Source of the DNA: Promethearchaeota archaeon
GTDB lineage: Archaea > Asgardarchaeota > Lokiarchaeia > Sigyniarchaeales > SOKP01
Direction: 5' to 3'
Assembly: GCA_016926735.1 (NCBI GenBank)
Contig: JAFGOA010000066.1
Span: 1-64,000, forward strand
DNA length: 64,000 nt
The notes beneath the pieces were generated by a model. The model searched no databases. It was not told the DNA's origin and saw only the letters and a list, made by a program, of their open reading frames with translations. This document shows, piece after piece, positions 35,950 to 45,208 of the stretch. Every line of letters begins with the position of its first letter. Position 1 is the stretch's first letter. The position numbers and the translations under genes were made by a program.

Positions 35950-37059
35950 ATGATCGAAGCTATAATTCTAATCTCAATTTCAATATTCCTTTCAATATTA
36001 GGAATGGTGAAATTATCTGCTAATAAAGAAAAGAATGTAATGGAAGGTTTGAATTTTAATTTATTATATCTTTATTTTCTTAATGACATAATTTATTTTA
36101 TCCTTTTTAATTTATCATTTGAAACCTGTTTTTCTGCGAGTATTATAATAATAATTTATAAAGTATCTATATCGATAAGAACTATTAAATTAATATTATT
36201 AGGTTCAATTCATAGTTATATTTTAATCCAAACAAAATTAAGATATTTACCAGCATTTATTTATTGTTTTTTAGGGGGATTAATTGGAGTACAATTATTC
36301 AATTTGAATGTTTTTGATATAATCATAAGAGAAGGTCATTTCTTTTTTATTTTAAAAGATAATTTATTATTTTCTTTTATACTAACCTTTAACATTTTAA
36401 TGATAGGAATAATGATGTTAACTCAAATTATTTGTAGTTCCAATATTACATTTAAGAAAATTAGAAAGCTCTTTATTTTATGTACAATGCATTACATTTT
36501 AAACAAAATAATATATTTAATTTATTTTATCTATCCAACTTTCGCTCTAAGATATTTATATTCGGCTTTTTTTCTTAGTTTTCTTATATTAATTAATTAT
36601 TTAAATATTAGTAGTATAGAATTTTTTATTGTAATTACAAATAAAATATATGATTTTTCTATATTTCATAGATCTGGAGTGCTACTATTCTCTTATAGTT
36701 TTGAAAAGGGAGAAGAAGTTGAAGATTCAATGTTAAAAGGATCAATACTTATTGGTATTAATCATATTTTGGCGAATTTTATAAATAAAAAAGATAAATT
36801 AGAATTAATAAAAATGAAAGATAGAGACATAACTTTTGAGTTTAATTCCCAATTAGGTTATGGATTATTACTATTATCTAAATTCAATAATAAAATCATA
36901 TCAAAAACAGTAAGATCATTTATGAATAGATTTGCAACAGAATTTCAAGATTTATTGAATAAAATAAACAATGAAAAAAAGATTATTGACACTTCTGAAT
37001 TTATCAATACTAAAGCTATTATGAAAGAATATTTTTGGTCTTTTCTTCAAAAAGAATAG
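35950..37059 (+). CDS. Multi-helix membrane protein with cytosolic longin/roadblock-like domain (copy 1)
   Basis: 369 residues. The first 225 contain about seven hydrophobic helices, and the C-terminal 140 are soluble. The soluble part begins FSIFHRSGVLLFSYSFEK and continues with LKGSILIGINHILANF and YGLLLLSKFNNKIISKTVRSFMNRFATEFQDLL. The alternation of a short strand pair (sensing-type FxxSGVLLFSY), helix, strands and a long helix suits a longin/roadblock-like domain, the platform that binds small GTPases. The gene at 37125 is a tandem paralog (65-nt gap), and a third is at 58589. It may be a receptor or membrane anchor for GTPase signalling; this is an inference from domain shape only. Confidence 0.68.
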   Translation: MIEAIILISISIFLSILGMVKLSANKEKNVMEGLNFNLLYLYFLNDIIYFILFNLSFETCFSASIIIIIYKVSISIRTIKLILLGSIHSYILIQTKLRYLPAFIYCFLGGLIGVQLFNLNVFDIIIREGHFFFILKDNLLFSFILTFNILMIGIMMLTQIICSSNITFKKIRKLFILCTMHYILNKIIYLIYFIYPTFALRYLYSAFFLSFLILINYLNISSIEFFIVITNKIYDFSIFHRSGVLLFSYSFEKGEEVEDSMLKGSILIGINHILANFINKKDKLELIKMKDRDITFEFNSQLGYGLLLLSKFNNKIISKTVRSFMNRFATEFQDLLNKINNEKKIIDTSEFINTKAIMKEYFWSFLQKE

Positions 37060-37124
37060 AGATTATGTTTTTTTTTATAATCAAAGCTTTATTAAATATG
37101 AACACTAATTGATTATTTAATATA

Positions 37125-38243
37125 ATGAATGAAGTATTTTCGAATTCCTTAAGTATCGGTTTATTATTATCTATAGGATTTAGTATCATTGTTATTTTTT
37201 ATTTAATTCTGAAAAAAAAAAAATATGGGACACCCTTTATCTCAATATTATTAATCTCTATAGTATTTATCATTGGTATTCTTTATCAAATTATTATATA
37301 CTTTTCTTTAAATTCTCATTTATCTGAAATAACAAATAAAATTTTATTTAAATTTGTAATAGTTATTGAAAGTTCTATAGCACTATTAAGTGTGATAGTA
37401 TATAGTTTTCTTAAACAATATGGAAAACTACCAATATTTTCCTTGTTGTTCCTCATATTCATATTCAGTTTAATAATTGGAACTTTAATATCAGAGGATT
37501 CTATTAATATGTATATTATAATTGATTCTTCTATACATTATTCTTTTAATTTAACAATTAAGATTACAAGTCTCTTATTTAACATTTTTATAATAATATT
37601 TATAATTCGAACTATAATAGATATTAAATCGATTATAGAATCACGAAGTTTCATTCTTGTATTTTATATATATACATTTATTCTATTTGCTTCTCTGGGT
37701 TTTTTTTTATTTTATATTATTATAGAATTAATTGAAATTAGATTTTTATCTGTTGTATTTTGGTGGATTTTTGTAGTCCTAAATGGAATTATCATTATTT
37801 CAAAACCAGAATTATTTTTAAAATTTTCTAATAAAATATTTATCATTCATATATACCATAAAACAGGAGTTTTGCTATATTCATATCAATTTGAAAAATC
37901 ATCTGAAAATATTGGAGAATCTCAAATATGGGGAAATATCCTTATAGGACTTAATCATATTCTTTCTGAATTTACAAACAAAACTGATCAAATTGATATT
38001 CTTCAGACAAAAAATGCAGATATCTATGTTAATTACAGTAATAAATATGGATTTGCTATTCTAGTATTAGTAAATCATAAAAATTCTTATATAGAACATT
38101 CTGTTAAAATATTAACCAAAGATTTTAAAGAATATTACAAAGAAGAATTATTAGAATTAAGAGATATAAATAAAATCATAAATGTTTCAGAATTTAAAGA
38201 AGCAAAAAGAATAATAGAAAAAAATTTTAGCCTATATCTTTAA
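37125..38243 (+). CDS. Multi-helix membrane protein with cytosolic longin/roadblock-like domain (copy 2)
   Basis: 372 residues, same plan as the gene 65 nt upstream: about seven hydrophobic helices in residues 8-232, then a soluble domain starting FIIHIYHKTGVLLYSYQFEK, with WGNILIGLNHILSEF, YGFAILVLVNHKNSYIEH and a closing helix (LTKDFKEYYKEELLEL). Alignment with copy 1 is clear in the soluble domain and weak in the membrane part, as expected if the membrane part senses different signals and the cytosolic part talks to a common partner. It converges with the citramalate synthase gene (9 nt between the stops). No enzyme motif (kinase, cyclase or similar) is present. Confidence 0.68.
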   Translation: MNEVFSNSLSIGLLLSIGFSIIVIFYLILKKKKYGTPFISILLISIVFIIGILYQIIIYFSLNSHLSEITNKILFKFVIVIESSIALLSVIVYSFLKQYGKLPIFSLLFLIFIFSLIIGTLISEDSINMYIIIDSSIHYSFNLTIKITSLLFNIFIIIFIIRTIIDIKSIIESRSFILVFYIYTFILFASLGFFLFYIIIELIEIRFLSVVFWWIFVVLNGIIIISKPELFLKFSNKIFIIHIYHKTGVLLYSYQFEKSSENIGESQIWGNILIGLNHILSEFTNKTDQIDILQTKNADIYVNYSNKYGFAILVLVNHKNSYIEHSVKILTKDFKEYYKEELLELRDINKIINVSEFKEAKRIIEKNFSLYL

Positions 38244-38252
38244 AGAGGATTT

Positions 38253-39851
38253 TTACCAATTTTTCTTATTTTTAAGGAGTTTATAAATATATGAATCAAC
38301 CAAGGCTTCCCAAGATGCTACAATAATATTTTCATGGGCACCAATTGTTCCCCAACTTGTTTCTTTATCATGTGTTTCAGCTAAAACTCTAACTTTTGAT
38401 TCCGTCCCCTCTTGATTTATTATTCTTACTTTAAAATCAGATAAATCTATTTCTTTTATACTAGGATAAAAATATACTAAGGCTTTTTTAAGTGCATTAT
38501 CTAAAGAATTAACAGGACCATTACCCATAGCAGCTGTGTGAAAATCCTGTCCTTCAACTTTTACTTTTATTGTTGCTTCAGAAATGAGATTATCTTCGTA
38601 CATTTCTGTAAAGACTCTAAATCCTTCCAATTTAAAAAATTTTTTTCTGTAATAATTTGGGTCTTGAATGTTCATATCCATACTTCTCATTAAAATTTCT
38701 AAAGTTCCTTCAGCACCTTCAAAGGAATATCCTTGGTTTTCTTTTTGTTTTATTATATCCAAAATCGCTGTCAATTTTGGACTATCTTCTTTAAAATTTA
38801 AATTAAATTTATTTGCCATATGCATTATTGAACTTTTTCCAGCTAATTCAGATACTTTTATATTCCGTGAATTACCAACAAGCTCGGGATTTATATGTTC
38901 ATATGTATTTAAATTTTTAAGTATTGCTGAAATATGAATCCCTCCTTTGTGTGAAAAAGCATTTTTTCCAATAAAGGGTTGATCTACATTACTTGGTAAA
39001 TTTGCCATTTCATAAATAAAATGAGAGATCTCAGTAAGATTTTTTAGATTTTCCTTTTTGATACTTTCAATACCTAATTTTAAATTGAATATAGGTATAA
39101 TTGTAGTCAGATCTGTATTTCCACATCTTTCACCAAATCCATTCATCGTACCTTGTATCATTTTAGCACCATTCTCCCATGCTTCAAGAGCTATAGCATT
39201 AGCCATACCACTATCGTTATGGGCATGAATCCCTAACTGAATATCGCTAAATCTTTGTTTAATCTCAGAAAAAATAGATTTAATCTCATAGGGTAATAAC
39301 CCTCCGTTTGTATCACATAATACAATCCATGAAGCACCAGCTTCTTTTGCAGCAGAAATTGTTTGTAGACAATATTCTTTATTACTTTTAAATCCATCAA
39401 AAAAATGCTCTGCATCAAATAACACATCAATGTTATTTTTTGTTAAAAATGATATAGTATCTTTAATCATTTTAAGATTTTCATCTAAAGTTGTCTCCAA
39501 AGCATCTGTTACATGTAAGTCCCAAGTTTTACCAACGATCGTGGCTTGTTCTGTTTTTGTTTCTAATAAAGCTTTGATACTTTTATCATTATCTACTTTT
39601 GTATTTTTTCTTCTTGTGTAACTAAAAGGATATATTTTTGTATTTGATAAATCTAATTCTTGTATTTTCTTAAATAATTCTATATCTTTTGGATTTGAAC
39701 CAGGCCATCCTGCTTCAATCATTGGAATTCCAAGATCTTCTATTATTCTTTCAATAATTCGAATTTTATCTTCTATTGAAAAAGCTATTCCTGTCTTTTG
39801 AGCCCCCTCTCTTAATGTTGCATCATATATTAAAACTTCATTATTTTTCAT
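38253..39851 (-). CDS. cimA: Citramalate synthase, CimA type
   Basis: 532 residues. HMGL-like catalytic barrel at the N-terminus: DATLREGAQKTGIAF (about 10-24) with the catalytic-type Arg and metal-binding Asp, MIEAGWPGSNPKD, FDAEHFFDGFK, LCDTNGGLLP and the HxH motif GIHAHNDSGMA. A C-terminal LeuA-type allosteric domain covers about 395-532 (EATIKVKVEGQDFHTAAMGNGPVNSL). GWPGSNPKD and AEHFFDGF are characteristic of the CimA-type subgroup rather than isopropylmalate synthase. It joins pyruvate and acetyl-CoA to give citramalate, the threonine-independent entry to isoleucine. No leu/ilv genes are adjacent. Isoleucine feedback through the C-terminal domain is expected. Confidence 0.9.
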   Translation of the reverse strand: MKNNEVLIYDATLREGAQKTGIAFSIEDKIRIIERIIEDLGIPMIEAGWPGSNPKDIELFKKIQELDLSNTKIYPFSYTRRKNTKVDNDKSIKALLETKTEQATIVGKTWDLHVTDALETTLDENLKMIKDTISFLTKNNIDVLFDAEHFFDGFKSNKEYCLQTISAAKEAGASWIVLCDTNGGLLPYEIKSIFSEIKQRFSDIQLGIHAHNDSGMANAIALEAWENGAKMIQGTMNGFGERCGNTDLTTIIPIFNLKLGIESIKKENLKNLTEISHFIYEMANLPSNVDQPFIGKNAFSHKGGIHISAILKNLNTYEHINPELVGNSRNIKVSELAGKSSIMHMANKFNLNFKEDSPKLTAILDIIKQKENQGYSFEGAEGTLEILMRSMDMNIQDPNYYRKKFFKLEGFRVFTEMYEDNLISEATIKVKVEGQDFHTAAMGNGPVNSLDNALKKALVYFYPSIKEIDLSDFKVRIINQEGTESKVRVLAETHDKETSWGTIGAHENIIVASWEALVDSYIYKLLKNKKNW

Positions 39852-40366
39852 GATTTATCATCAACTTCTTATGAGTTATTTCTATTTTTTATTAATCTCG
39901 AAATTTTAAACATAGAATAATTATTATGGGAAATTTTATTTTAAGAATAAGTTTAAAATTTCTTTTATGAATTTAAATAATTCCAATATTAATAATTCTA
40001 ACTTCCAATGGAATTATTATTATCTTCATAATTAATAAGAAATTAGAAAACATAATTTTTATTTTTTATTACAGTTAAACTAAAATTTAAACAAAGAAGA
40101 CTAAATAGATTTTAAATTTTCTTACGAGTATAATTAAGAATTTCTAAAAAGAAAAAGAACAGATGAAATAATATATAATATATAATAGCAAGAATTAACT
40201 GAATAATCCAAATAATATTTTTTATTTTATTTAAGTCATTTCATTAAAAAAATCATAATAGAGAAAAGTAATACTCAATATAAAGATTAAATTTTCTAAT
40301 ATTATTATTGGTTAATGAAAAATTAATAGACAGTAATATTTTTTAAGTCGTGTTAACTTGAAAAAT
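39852..40366. other. Long AT-rich intergenic region
   Basis: 515 nt upstream of citramalate synthase with frequent stops in all frames. I see no RNA gene, repeat or remnant that can be aligned to a neighbour. It must contain the cimA promoter and perhaps that of the small open frame at 40375. Confidence 0.4.
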
Positions 40367-40374
40367 ATGAATAA

Positions 40375-40626
40375 TTGTATATTATTAAAAATAATCACGG
40401 GGTTATTATTATATCAAGACAAGCAGAAAGCCAAGATATTGAATGGGCGAGGGATTGGAATACAATTGTTAATGTTTTTAATATAATAGAAGAATTAAAG
40501 GTAGAATTAACTAAACTAGATGTCAATTATTTAAGAGAATTGCAGCAAAAAATATTGATTCTTAATTTAGAAAAATATGCATGGTCACTTCAAAATTATA
40601 TTATAGATAAATACACAAAAGAATAA
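40375..40626 (+). CDS. Possible small helical protein
   Basis: 83 residues from TTG 40375. The second half (about 23-80, TIVNVFNIIEELKVELTKLD...) is a plausible amphipathic helical hairpin, and the ending YIIDKYTKE is natural. There is no known family, no strong ribosome site and the first 15 residues look non-coding, so the real start may be later. It sits isolated between two long AT-rich spacers. Confidence 0.35.
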   Translation: MYIIKNNHGVIIISRQAESQDIEWARDWNTIVNVFNIIEELKVELTKLDVNYLRELQQKILILNLEKYAWSLQNYIIDKYTKE

Positions 40627-40740
40627 TATATCGATAGATTTTCACTATTATAAATAAAACTTTAGTATAGTTATATTATATTATAAAAATAAGACTTCTA
40701 ATAACATTAAGATAAAAATATATTATTTGCCTAAAATGAA

Positions 40741-41499
40741 TCAATTTTCCTTTCCTATTTCTTGCTCTTCCTCGATTATTTTTGATTCTTCAATAATTTT
40801 ACTCGTACCATTGTTTTTTTCCAATAATTCCGTAAGAATTACATTATTAAAAGACATAAGTATACGTGGAGTATATCCTTCTGCTAAATAATTTCCATCA
40901 TTTATTTCTTCTTTTAAGGGAAATAACTGTTTTTCCATAATACTTGAACCCATATATTCCTTTTTGTATTCTCTGTATCCATAAATTTTATTCTTTACAA
41001 TTACCATTTTTCTACTATATCCCTCAGGTAATCCAATTTTTTCTAAAATTAATAAGATTTTTTCTCTTGATAATGATTCCAGTAATTGCAAATCTTTTTC
41101 AGTTCCTTCATAAGAGGGGCCCTCTTGAATATGCTCATAGTCTATTTCCTTTTCAAGACCCGTCATAATTTTAAATGCCATTGTCTCATCACCCTCATCA
41201 ACAGCAGTTATTTTATAGGATATAGCATATTGATCCCTTATTTTTGGAGCTATTTTTGCCGCTACAAATTTCATTCTTGTTGTAACGTTATTTCCATGCC
41301 AAATCCAAACCCGATATCTTTTAGGATCGATAAATAAAGTTATAAAATCAGAATCTAATAAATCATATAAGAGAACATCTTTTTGTATTTCTAATTCTTG
41401 GAAATCTTGCATTTCATCATTAAATTGAAATACTACTATCTTTTCGGCTTCCTTATTCGATATCGGAGCTTTTTTAGCTGATTGTTTTTGTTTAGACAT
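40741..41499 (-). CDS. Gelsolin-like domain protein
   Basis: 252 residues. After a basic tail (MSKQKQSAKKAPISNKEAEK), residues about 40-110 read LLYDLLDSDFITLFIDPKRYRVWIWHGNNVTTRMKFVAAKIA and KITAVDEGDE (quoted in parts). That is the pattern of a gelsolin/ADF-H fold: strand, 'yrVWIWhG' strand, helix of about 15 residues, then an 'aVDEGDE' strand. Gelsolin-domain proteins bind and remodel actin and are known from Asgard archaea, where they act on archaeal actin. The second half (about 125-235) is weaker and may be a second diverged domain. No actin gene is in the window. The assignment rests on fold pattern, not on strong sequence identity. Confidence 0.6.
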   Translation of the reverse strand: MSKQKQSAKKAPISNKEAEKIVVFQFNDEMQDFQELEIQKDVLLYDLLDSDFITLFIDPKRYRVWIWHGNNVTTRMKFVAAKIAPKIRDQYAISYKITAVDEGDETMAFKIMTGLEKEIDYEHIQEGPSYEGTEKDLQLLESLSREKILLILEKIGLPEGYSRKMVIVKNKIYGYREYKKEYMGSSIMEKQLFPLKEEINDGNYLAEGYTPRILMSFNNVILTELLEKNNGTSKIIEESKIIEEEQEIGKEN

Positions 41500-41597
41500 T
41501 GGTTAATTAATATATATATTTTTGAGATTTTTAAAAATTACTCATTTACATTTAGGTAAATTTATATCAATATAAATATGATAGAAAAACGAATAAG

Positions 41598-41702
41598 TGC
41601 GGAAAGGGAGATTTGAACTCCCGAAACTCCTATGAGACTGGATCTCTCAGAGAATCATCTCTTCTGAGTCCAGCGCCTTTGACCAGACTTGGCAATTCCC
41701 GC
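41598..41702 (-). tRNA. tRNA-Leu(CAG) with a 19-nt intron
   Basis: Reverse strand. A 7-bp acceptor stem GCGGGAA/TTTCCGC ends in discriminator A (41598). The D-arm has GTCTGGTCAAAGGC. The anticodon stem CTGGA/TCCAG carries loop C-T-C-A-G-A/A with anticodon CAG, a long variable arm identifies a class II tRNA, and the T-arm contains GGGAGTTCAAATCTCCC. The intron (41644-41662) lies at the canonical archaeal position 37/38 and forms its own AGAG/CTCT hairpin. The mature length is 86 nt. CCA is not encoded. It lies between the gelsolin-like and cupin genes, 13 nt from the latter's end. Confidence 0.93.
41644..41662 (-). other. tRNA intron, position 37/38
   Basis: Nineteen nt between the base after the anticodon (A37) and A38. 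Removal restores a 7-nt anticodon loop. The AGAG/CTCT pairing inside the intron fits the inner helix of a bulge-helix-bulge substrate for the archaeal splicing endonuclease. Confidence 0.8.
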
Positions 41703-41715
41703 ATTAATCTTTTGG

Positions 41716-42393
41716 TTAGTCATTAAAATAAGAATTAGGATTAAAAACTCTTTCAATATCTTTTTCATCGAATTCACCGCTCCAATTTTCTTTTAGAACA
41801 GCAAATTCATTGGTATTATTCGGATTTATAATAGTATGAAAAGTTCCTAAATCATGTTCAAAAATACGTCCAGATTCTACGAAATAATGAACTTTACTAC
41901 CAGTTAGTATAATAGGTTTACCTCCTAATATTTCCCATTTTTCATTTCTTTTTTTATGAGTTTGGATAGAAATACCTAAATTTGGTTTTATAAATAATAA
42001 ATTATAATCAAGATATGTAAATTTTATACTATACCATTTCGATAAAAAATCTGTATATCCAGAAGGAACTTTATGAGTATTTATAAATTCTTGAGGGTCA
42101 ATATTCTTTTTTTCATTATTTTCATATATATAAGGATCATAGATAATCTCATGATTTGATATATCTAAATTGTATTCTATTTCTAAAGGAGACTTAGATT
42201 TATTTATAATCATATAATAATTATTGGGGGCAATTTTTAACTTATTTAAAGAAATATTTTCAATAAGAAATTCTGTATGATTGATAATGAAAATCTTATT
42301 TAACAATTCTTCTGGTATTCTTATTATAAGTATTTTTGGACCATTTTTTCTTAGTAAAGTACCCTTCTCAGGTTCTATTATTTCTTTCTTCAC
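41716..42393 (-). CDS. Cupin-like protein of unknown function
   Basis: 225 residues from GTG 42391-42393. The C-terminal part (about 150-225) reads GKPIILTGSKVHYFVESGRIF, then DLGTFHTIINPN and WSGEFDEKDIERVF. This resembles the C-terminal cupin of sugar-phosphate isomerases and related enzymes, including the closing 'SGEFDEKDIER(V)F' signature; the usual metal-binding histidines are only partly present. The N-terminal 110 residues are beta-rich and may be a second, diverged cupin. It is probably cytosolic. Its enzymatic activity is not predictable. It follows 147 nt after the DUF166 gene on the same strand. Confidence 0.55.
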   Translation of the reverse strand: MKKEIIEPEKGTLLRKNGPKILIIRIPEELLNKIFIINHTEFLIENISLNKLKIAPNNYYMIINKSKSPLEIEYNLDISNHEIIYDPYIYENNEKKNIDPQEFINTHKVPSGYTDFLSKWYSIKFTYLDYNLLFIKPNLGISIQTHKKRNEKWEILGGKPIILTGSKVHYFVESGRIFEHDLGTFHTIINPNNTNEFAVLKENWSGEFDEKDIERVFNPNSYFND

Positions 42394-42540
42394 TTATTAA
42401 AACTCTTTTTTGTTATTGATATATGAAATGAATATTTTATTTTTTAAAAAAACTACATTTGATCATTTTGCATTCAATAAATTTTTTATTAGAAAAGAAG
42501 AGATTTAATACTATTTTTTGAAAAGGTCAAGGTTGTAAAT

Positions 42541-43437
42541 CTATTTTATCACATAGGTTAATTTTTTATTTTCTTCTATATCGAGACATAATTCATTACG
42601 TATAACATTTCGAATAATATATCCGGCAATGTGTAGTATTGAATCTTTTAAGATATTATCTGCATCCATACTTGCACTACATGGATATGAGTGATGAGCT
42701 CTACTGATTTTTTCATTAATAGAACTATCATGATTCTTAAATTTTTTAAAATAATCACCTCTTAACTGCTGCAAAATAAAATATGTAGACCCGCAGGGAG
42801 CACTTATATGTACACATACATCTTCTATGTAATTTTCCTTTTGATTAATTTTTAAGGATACTTTTGGTGTCCCTATTTTAAAAATATCAATAAACTGATC
42901 AATATATTGGTGATTTTTAGTAATATTAAAATCTATTTTATTATATTCATCTTCTTCTTTATTGAGAGCACAGAATGGTTTGGGAAAGGCTGCTTGAATT
43001 CCTTCTTTTTCAAAAGCTTTTAATACTTGAATCTGTAATCCAGGAGGGACCCATGAGGGATCTTCCAACGGTATTATAATAGCTTTTACTTTTTTTTTAT
43101 TCAACAATTCAGGTAATCCTGAGAGTAAATCTTTATGGATATTTATAACTAATAAAAAGTCAAGTTCTGGAAGGTTATGGGGAAGAAATTCATTTGGATC
43201 GTCAATAAATAGAGGAATATTCTCTCCAATTTTCTGATAATAATACAATTTATCTGATGAACTTAATAACCCCCTTCTACATTTATCACATTTAATTTTA
43301 AGTTCTAAATCTTCACAAGCGGTACAAAATTGATCATTATTAATGAGATGACCAATAAATCTCTCTGCAAATGTTTTTGCTTCTGGTGTAGAACCATATA
43401 TAATTCCCAACCTTAATTTATTGTTCTCAAGATTCAT
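42541..43437 (-). CDS. DUF166 family protein
   Basis: 298 residues from ATG 43435-43437 (MNLENNKLRLGIIYGS); nine more codons are open upstream but hydrophobic and unlike the family. The DUF166 pattern includes LRLGIIYGS at the N-terminus, a CTACEDLELKIKCDKCRRG cysteine cluster, and in the second half SAPCGSTYFILQQL and HHSYPCSASMDAD followed by HIAGYIIRNVI. Conserved cysteines in APCG and YPCSASM suggest metal or cofactor binding. DUF166 proteins are found in archaea; older annotation as thymidylate-synthase-like is unproven. It is single-copy here and not in an evident operon. Confidence 0.8.
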   Translation of the reverse strand: MNLENNKLRLGIIYGSTPEAKTFAERFIGHLINNDQFCTACEDLELKIKCDKCRRGLLSSSDKLYYYQKIGENIPLFIDDPNEFLPHNLPELDFLLVINIHKDLLSGLPELLNKKKVKAIIIPLEDPSWVPPGLQIQVLKAFEKEGIQAAFPKPFCALNKEEDEYNKIDFNITKNHQYIDQFIDIFKIGTPKVSLKINQKENYIEDVCVHISAPCGSTYFILQQLRGDYFKKFKNHDSSINEKISRAHHSYPCSASMDADNILKDSILHIAGYIIRNVIRNELCLDIEENKKLTYVIK

Positions 43438-43585
43438 TATAATGTTTATTATAAAGAGGTTCAAAATTTTAATTATTATTATAATATTTCATAATCATAT
43501 TATTTCTTTAGATGAACATGTTCTTTTCTTATAAAAAAAAAACTTTTAAATATTATAACAGAGGTATATCTAATTATTTTCAAAA

Positions 43586-44107
43586 ATGATCGATATGAAT
43601 GAAAAGAAAACATTAACAATTAGAAAAATATTGAGAATTATTTTTGCTGTATTAATGTTCCTTATTCTCGTTTTGCCAATGTACAATATAACAAACTATA
43701 TGAGTATCATTAATCCTTCTTCAAGTGGAATAGCAGAGTTAAAACCTATAAATAGTCTTATTAATTTAGAAAAATATGGGGGTTCTCCTTGGATACATGT
43801 AAATCATATATATGTTATAATTCTCGGAATAATAATGTATCTTGGTATGATATTAGCAATTTTAAGTATAAAAGATAATTTTAATAAAAAAATGAAAGGA
43901 TTTACATGGATAATAAGTTCGATTCTAATACTAATCCCTAGTTTACTTTATATGTTTACCCCTTTTGATGCCGACTTAACTGGTACTATGGAGATAGTCA
44001 CAAATTATAACGGAACAATTATGATAAATGCGGGAGCTATATTAGCTTGGATTATGATAATTTTGATAATTACTGAACAATTTATCCTTGTAAAAAAGAG
44101 AACGTAA
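43586..44107 (+). CDS. Small four-helix membrane protein
   Basis: 173 residues: hydrophobic helices at about 13-31, 66-90, 101-121 and 146-167, with a loop of about 35 residues after the first helix (SSSGIAELKPINSLINLEKYGG), probably extracellular. No family recognised. Start ATG 43586 with no strong ribosome site. It is 152 nt upstream of the APH-like kinase on the same strand. Confidence 0.6.
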   Translation: MIDMNEKKTLTIRKILRIIFAVLMFLILVLPMYNITNYMSIINPSSSGIAELKPINSLINLEKYGGSPWIHVNHIYVIILGIIMYLGMILAILSIKDNFNKKMKGFTWIISSILILIPSLLYMFTPFDADLTGTMEIVTNYNGTIMINAGAILAWIMIILIITEQFILVKKRT

Positions 44108-44259
44108 TTAAATAATAAAGTTAAAATTATTAAAAAATATTAATTCAATAATCTCTAATTTATATCTCTTTTTTTTATAAAAAAAATCTTTACAAGTTTG
44201 ATTTCTTTTTTAGAATATAATGAAATTTTATTTTGAATAATCACTATTGTTCTATTAAG

Positions 44260-45093
44260 ATGAACACACAAAATCATATATTCTCTGAGATTTTAGAGAA
44301 TTTAGCATTTATATTTAATAACTCGGATATAAAATATTCTTTAATTCCTATAAAGAGTAATAAGAATTTAATATATGAAATAAAACTTAGTAGTAAGGTT
44401 AATAATACTTCTGATGAATATATTATAAAGAAATTACAAAAAGAATCTGCGACGATCGAATATAATGTGATCAAACGAGTTAAAAAACAAAATATAAAAG
44501 TTCCTTCTATTTTACATTATAAAAATCCTATTATTATCCAAGAAAAAATAAAAGGACCTAATTTATGCGATTATATCAATACTCCTCTCATTGGAAAGAA
44601 TGATTTTACAAAAGTGAGAAAGAAGGATAAGGATCGTCTTTATGAAATCATAAAACAATTAGCGAAGTGGTTAGCTACGTTTCATAATAAAAATATTGTT
44701 TCTAGTGAAAATGATGAAAAAATAATTGTTTTGAATAAAGGAGATACTCGACTAAAGAATTTTATTTTAAATGAAGCGGACAATATGATATATGGTATTG
44801 ATTTTGAAGAATCATATGAAGGGAATTATATTGATGATATTGCATGGATTTGTTGTTCATTAATTGATACAAATCCAGGTGTTTTTGAAATGGAATGTCC
44901 ACTCCACAAAATAGAATTGTTAAATCTATTCCTTAGAGAATATTTCATTATAAATCATAACTTTAAATTTTCATTTGAAAATTTTACACAGACTTTAATT
45001 GAAAATTTAAATAAGGTAATTATTCGAAGGGGATTAGGTTTTGGATTTCTCAACAAAAATACTTTCCTTAATAAAATAATAAAAGAGATATAA
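44260..45093 (+). CDS. APH/choline-kinase-like phosphotransferase
   Basis: 277 residues from ATG 44260; nine in-frame codons upstream from a TTG are probably untranslated. The kinase-like fold shows N-lobe YIIKKLQKESATIEYNVIKRV, hinge IIQEKIKGPNLCDYI, catalytic-loop equivalent LNKGDTRLKNFIL (H-x-D replaced by K-G-D, with Asn kept) and metal loop YGIDFEES (DFE, for DFG). That pattern is close to the small RIO/Bud32/APH group. Because the catalytic Asp and the DFE Asp are both present, activity is likely, towards a small molecule or protein. Bud32 itself normally reads HGDLTTSN and is better conserved, so this is a different member. The neighbours do not reveal the substrate. Confidence 0.7.
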   Translation: MNTQNHIFSEILENLAFIFNNSDIKYSLIPIKSNKNLIYEIKLSSKVNNTSDEYIIKKLQKESATIEYNVIKRVKKQNIKVPSILHYKNPIIIQEKIKGPNLCDYINTPLIGKNDFTKVRKKDKDRLYEIIKQLAKWLATFHNKNIVSSENDEKIIVLNKGDTRLKNFILNEADNMIYGIDFEESYEGNYIDDIAWICCSLIDTNPGVFEMECPLHKIELLNLFLREYFIINHNFKFSFENFTQTLIENLNKVIIRRGLGFGFLNKNTFLNKIIKEI

Positions 45094-45208
45094 TTAATAT
45101 TTATATTATCGATTTTATAAGACTTATATTTTAAAGAATAGTTAAAAAGAATTACTTATATTAGATATTCATAAAAAAATCTATAAAAAAATAGTAAGGA
45201 TAAGAAAA

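Noticed and set aside
44260..45093. Bud32/Kae1-associated kinase
   Set aside because: The catalytic loop and length differ from Bud32 and no kae1 gene is adjacent, so only the broader APH/RIO-like class is claimed.
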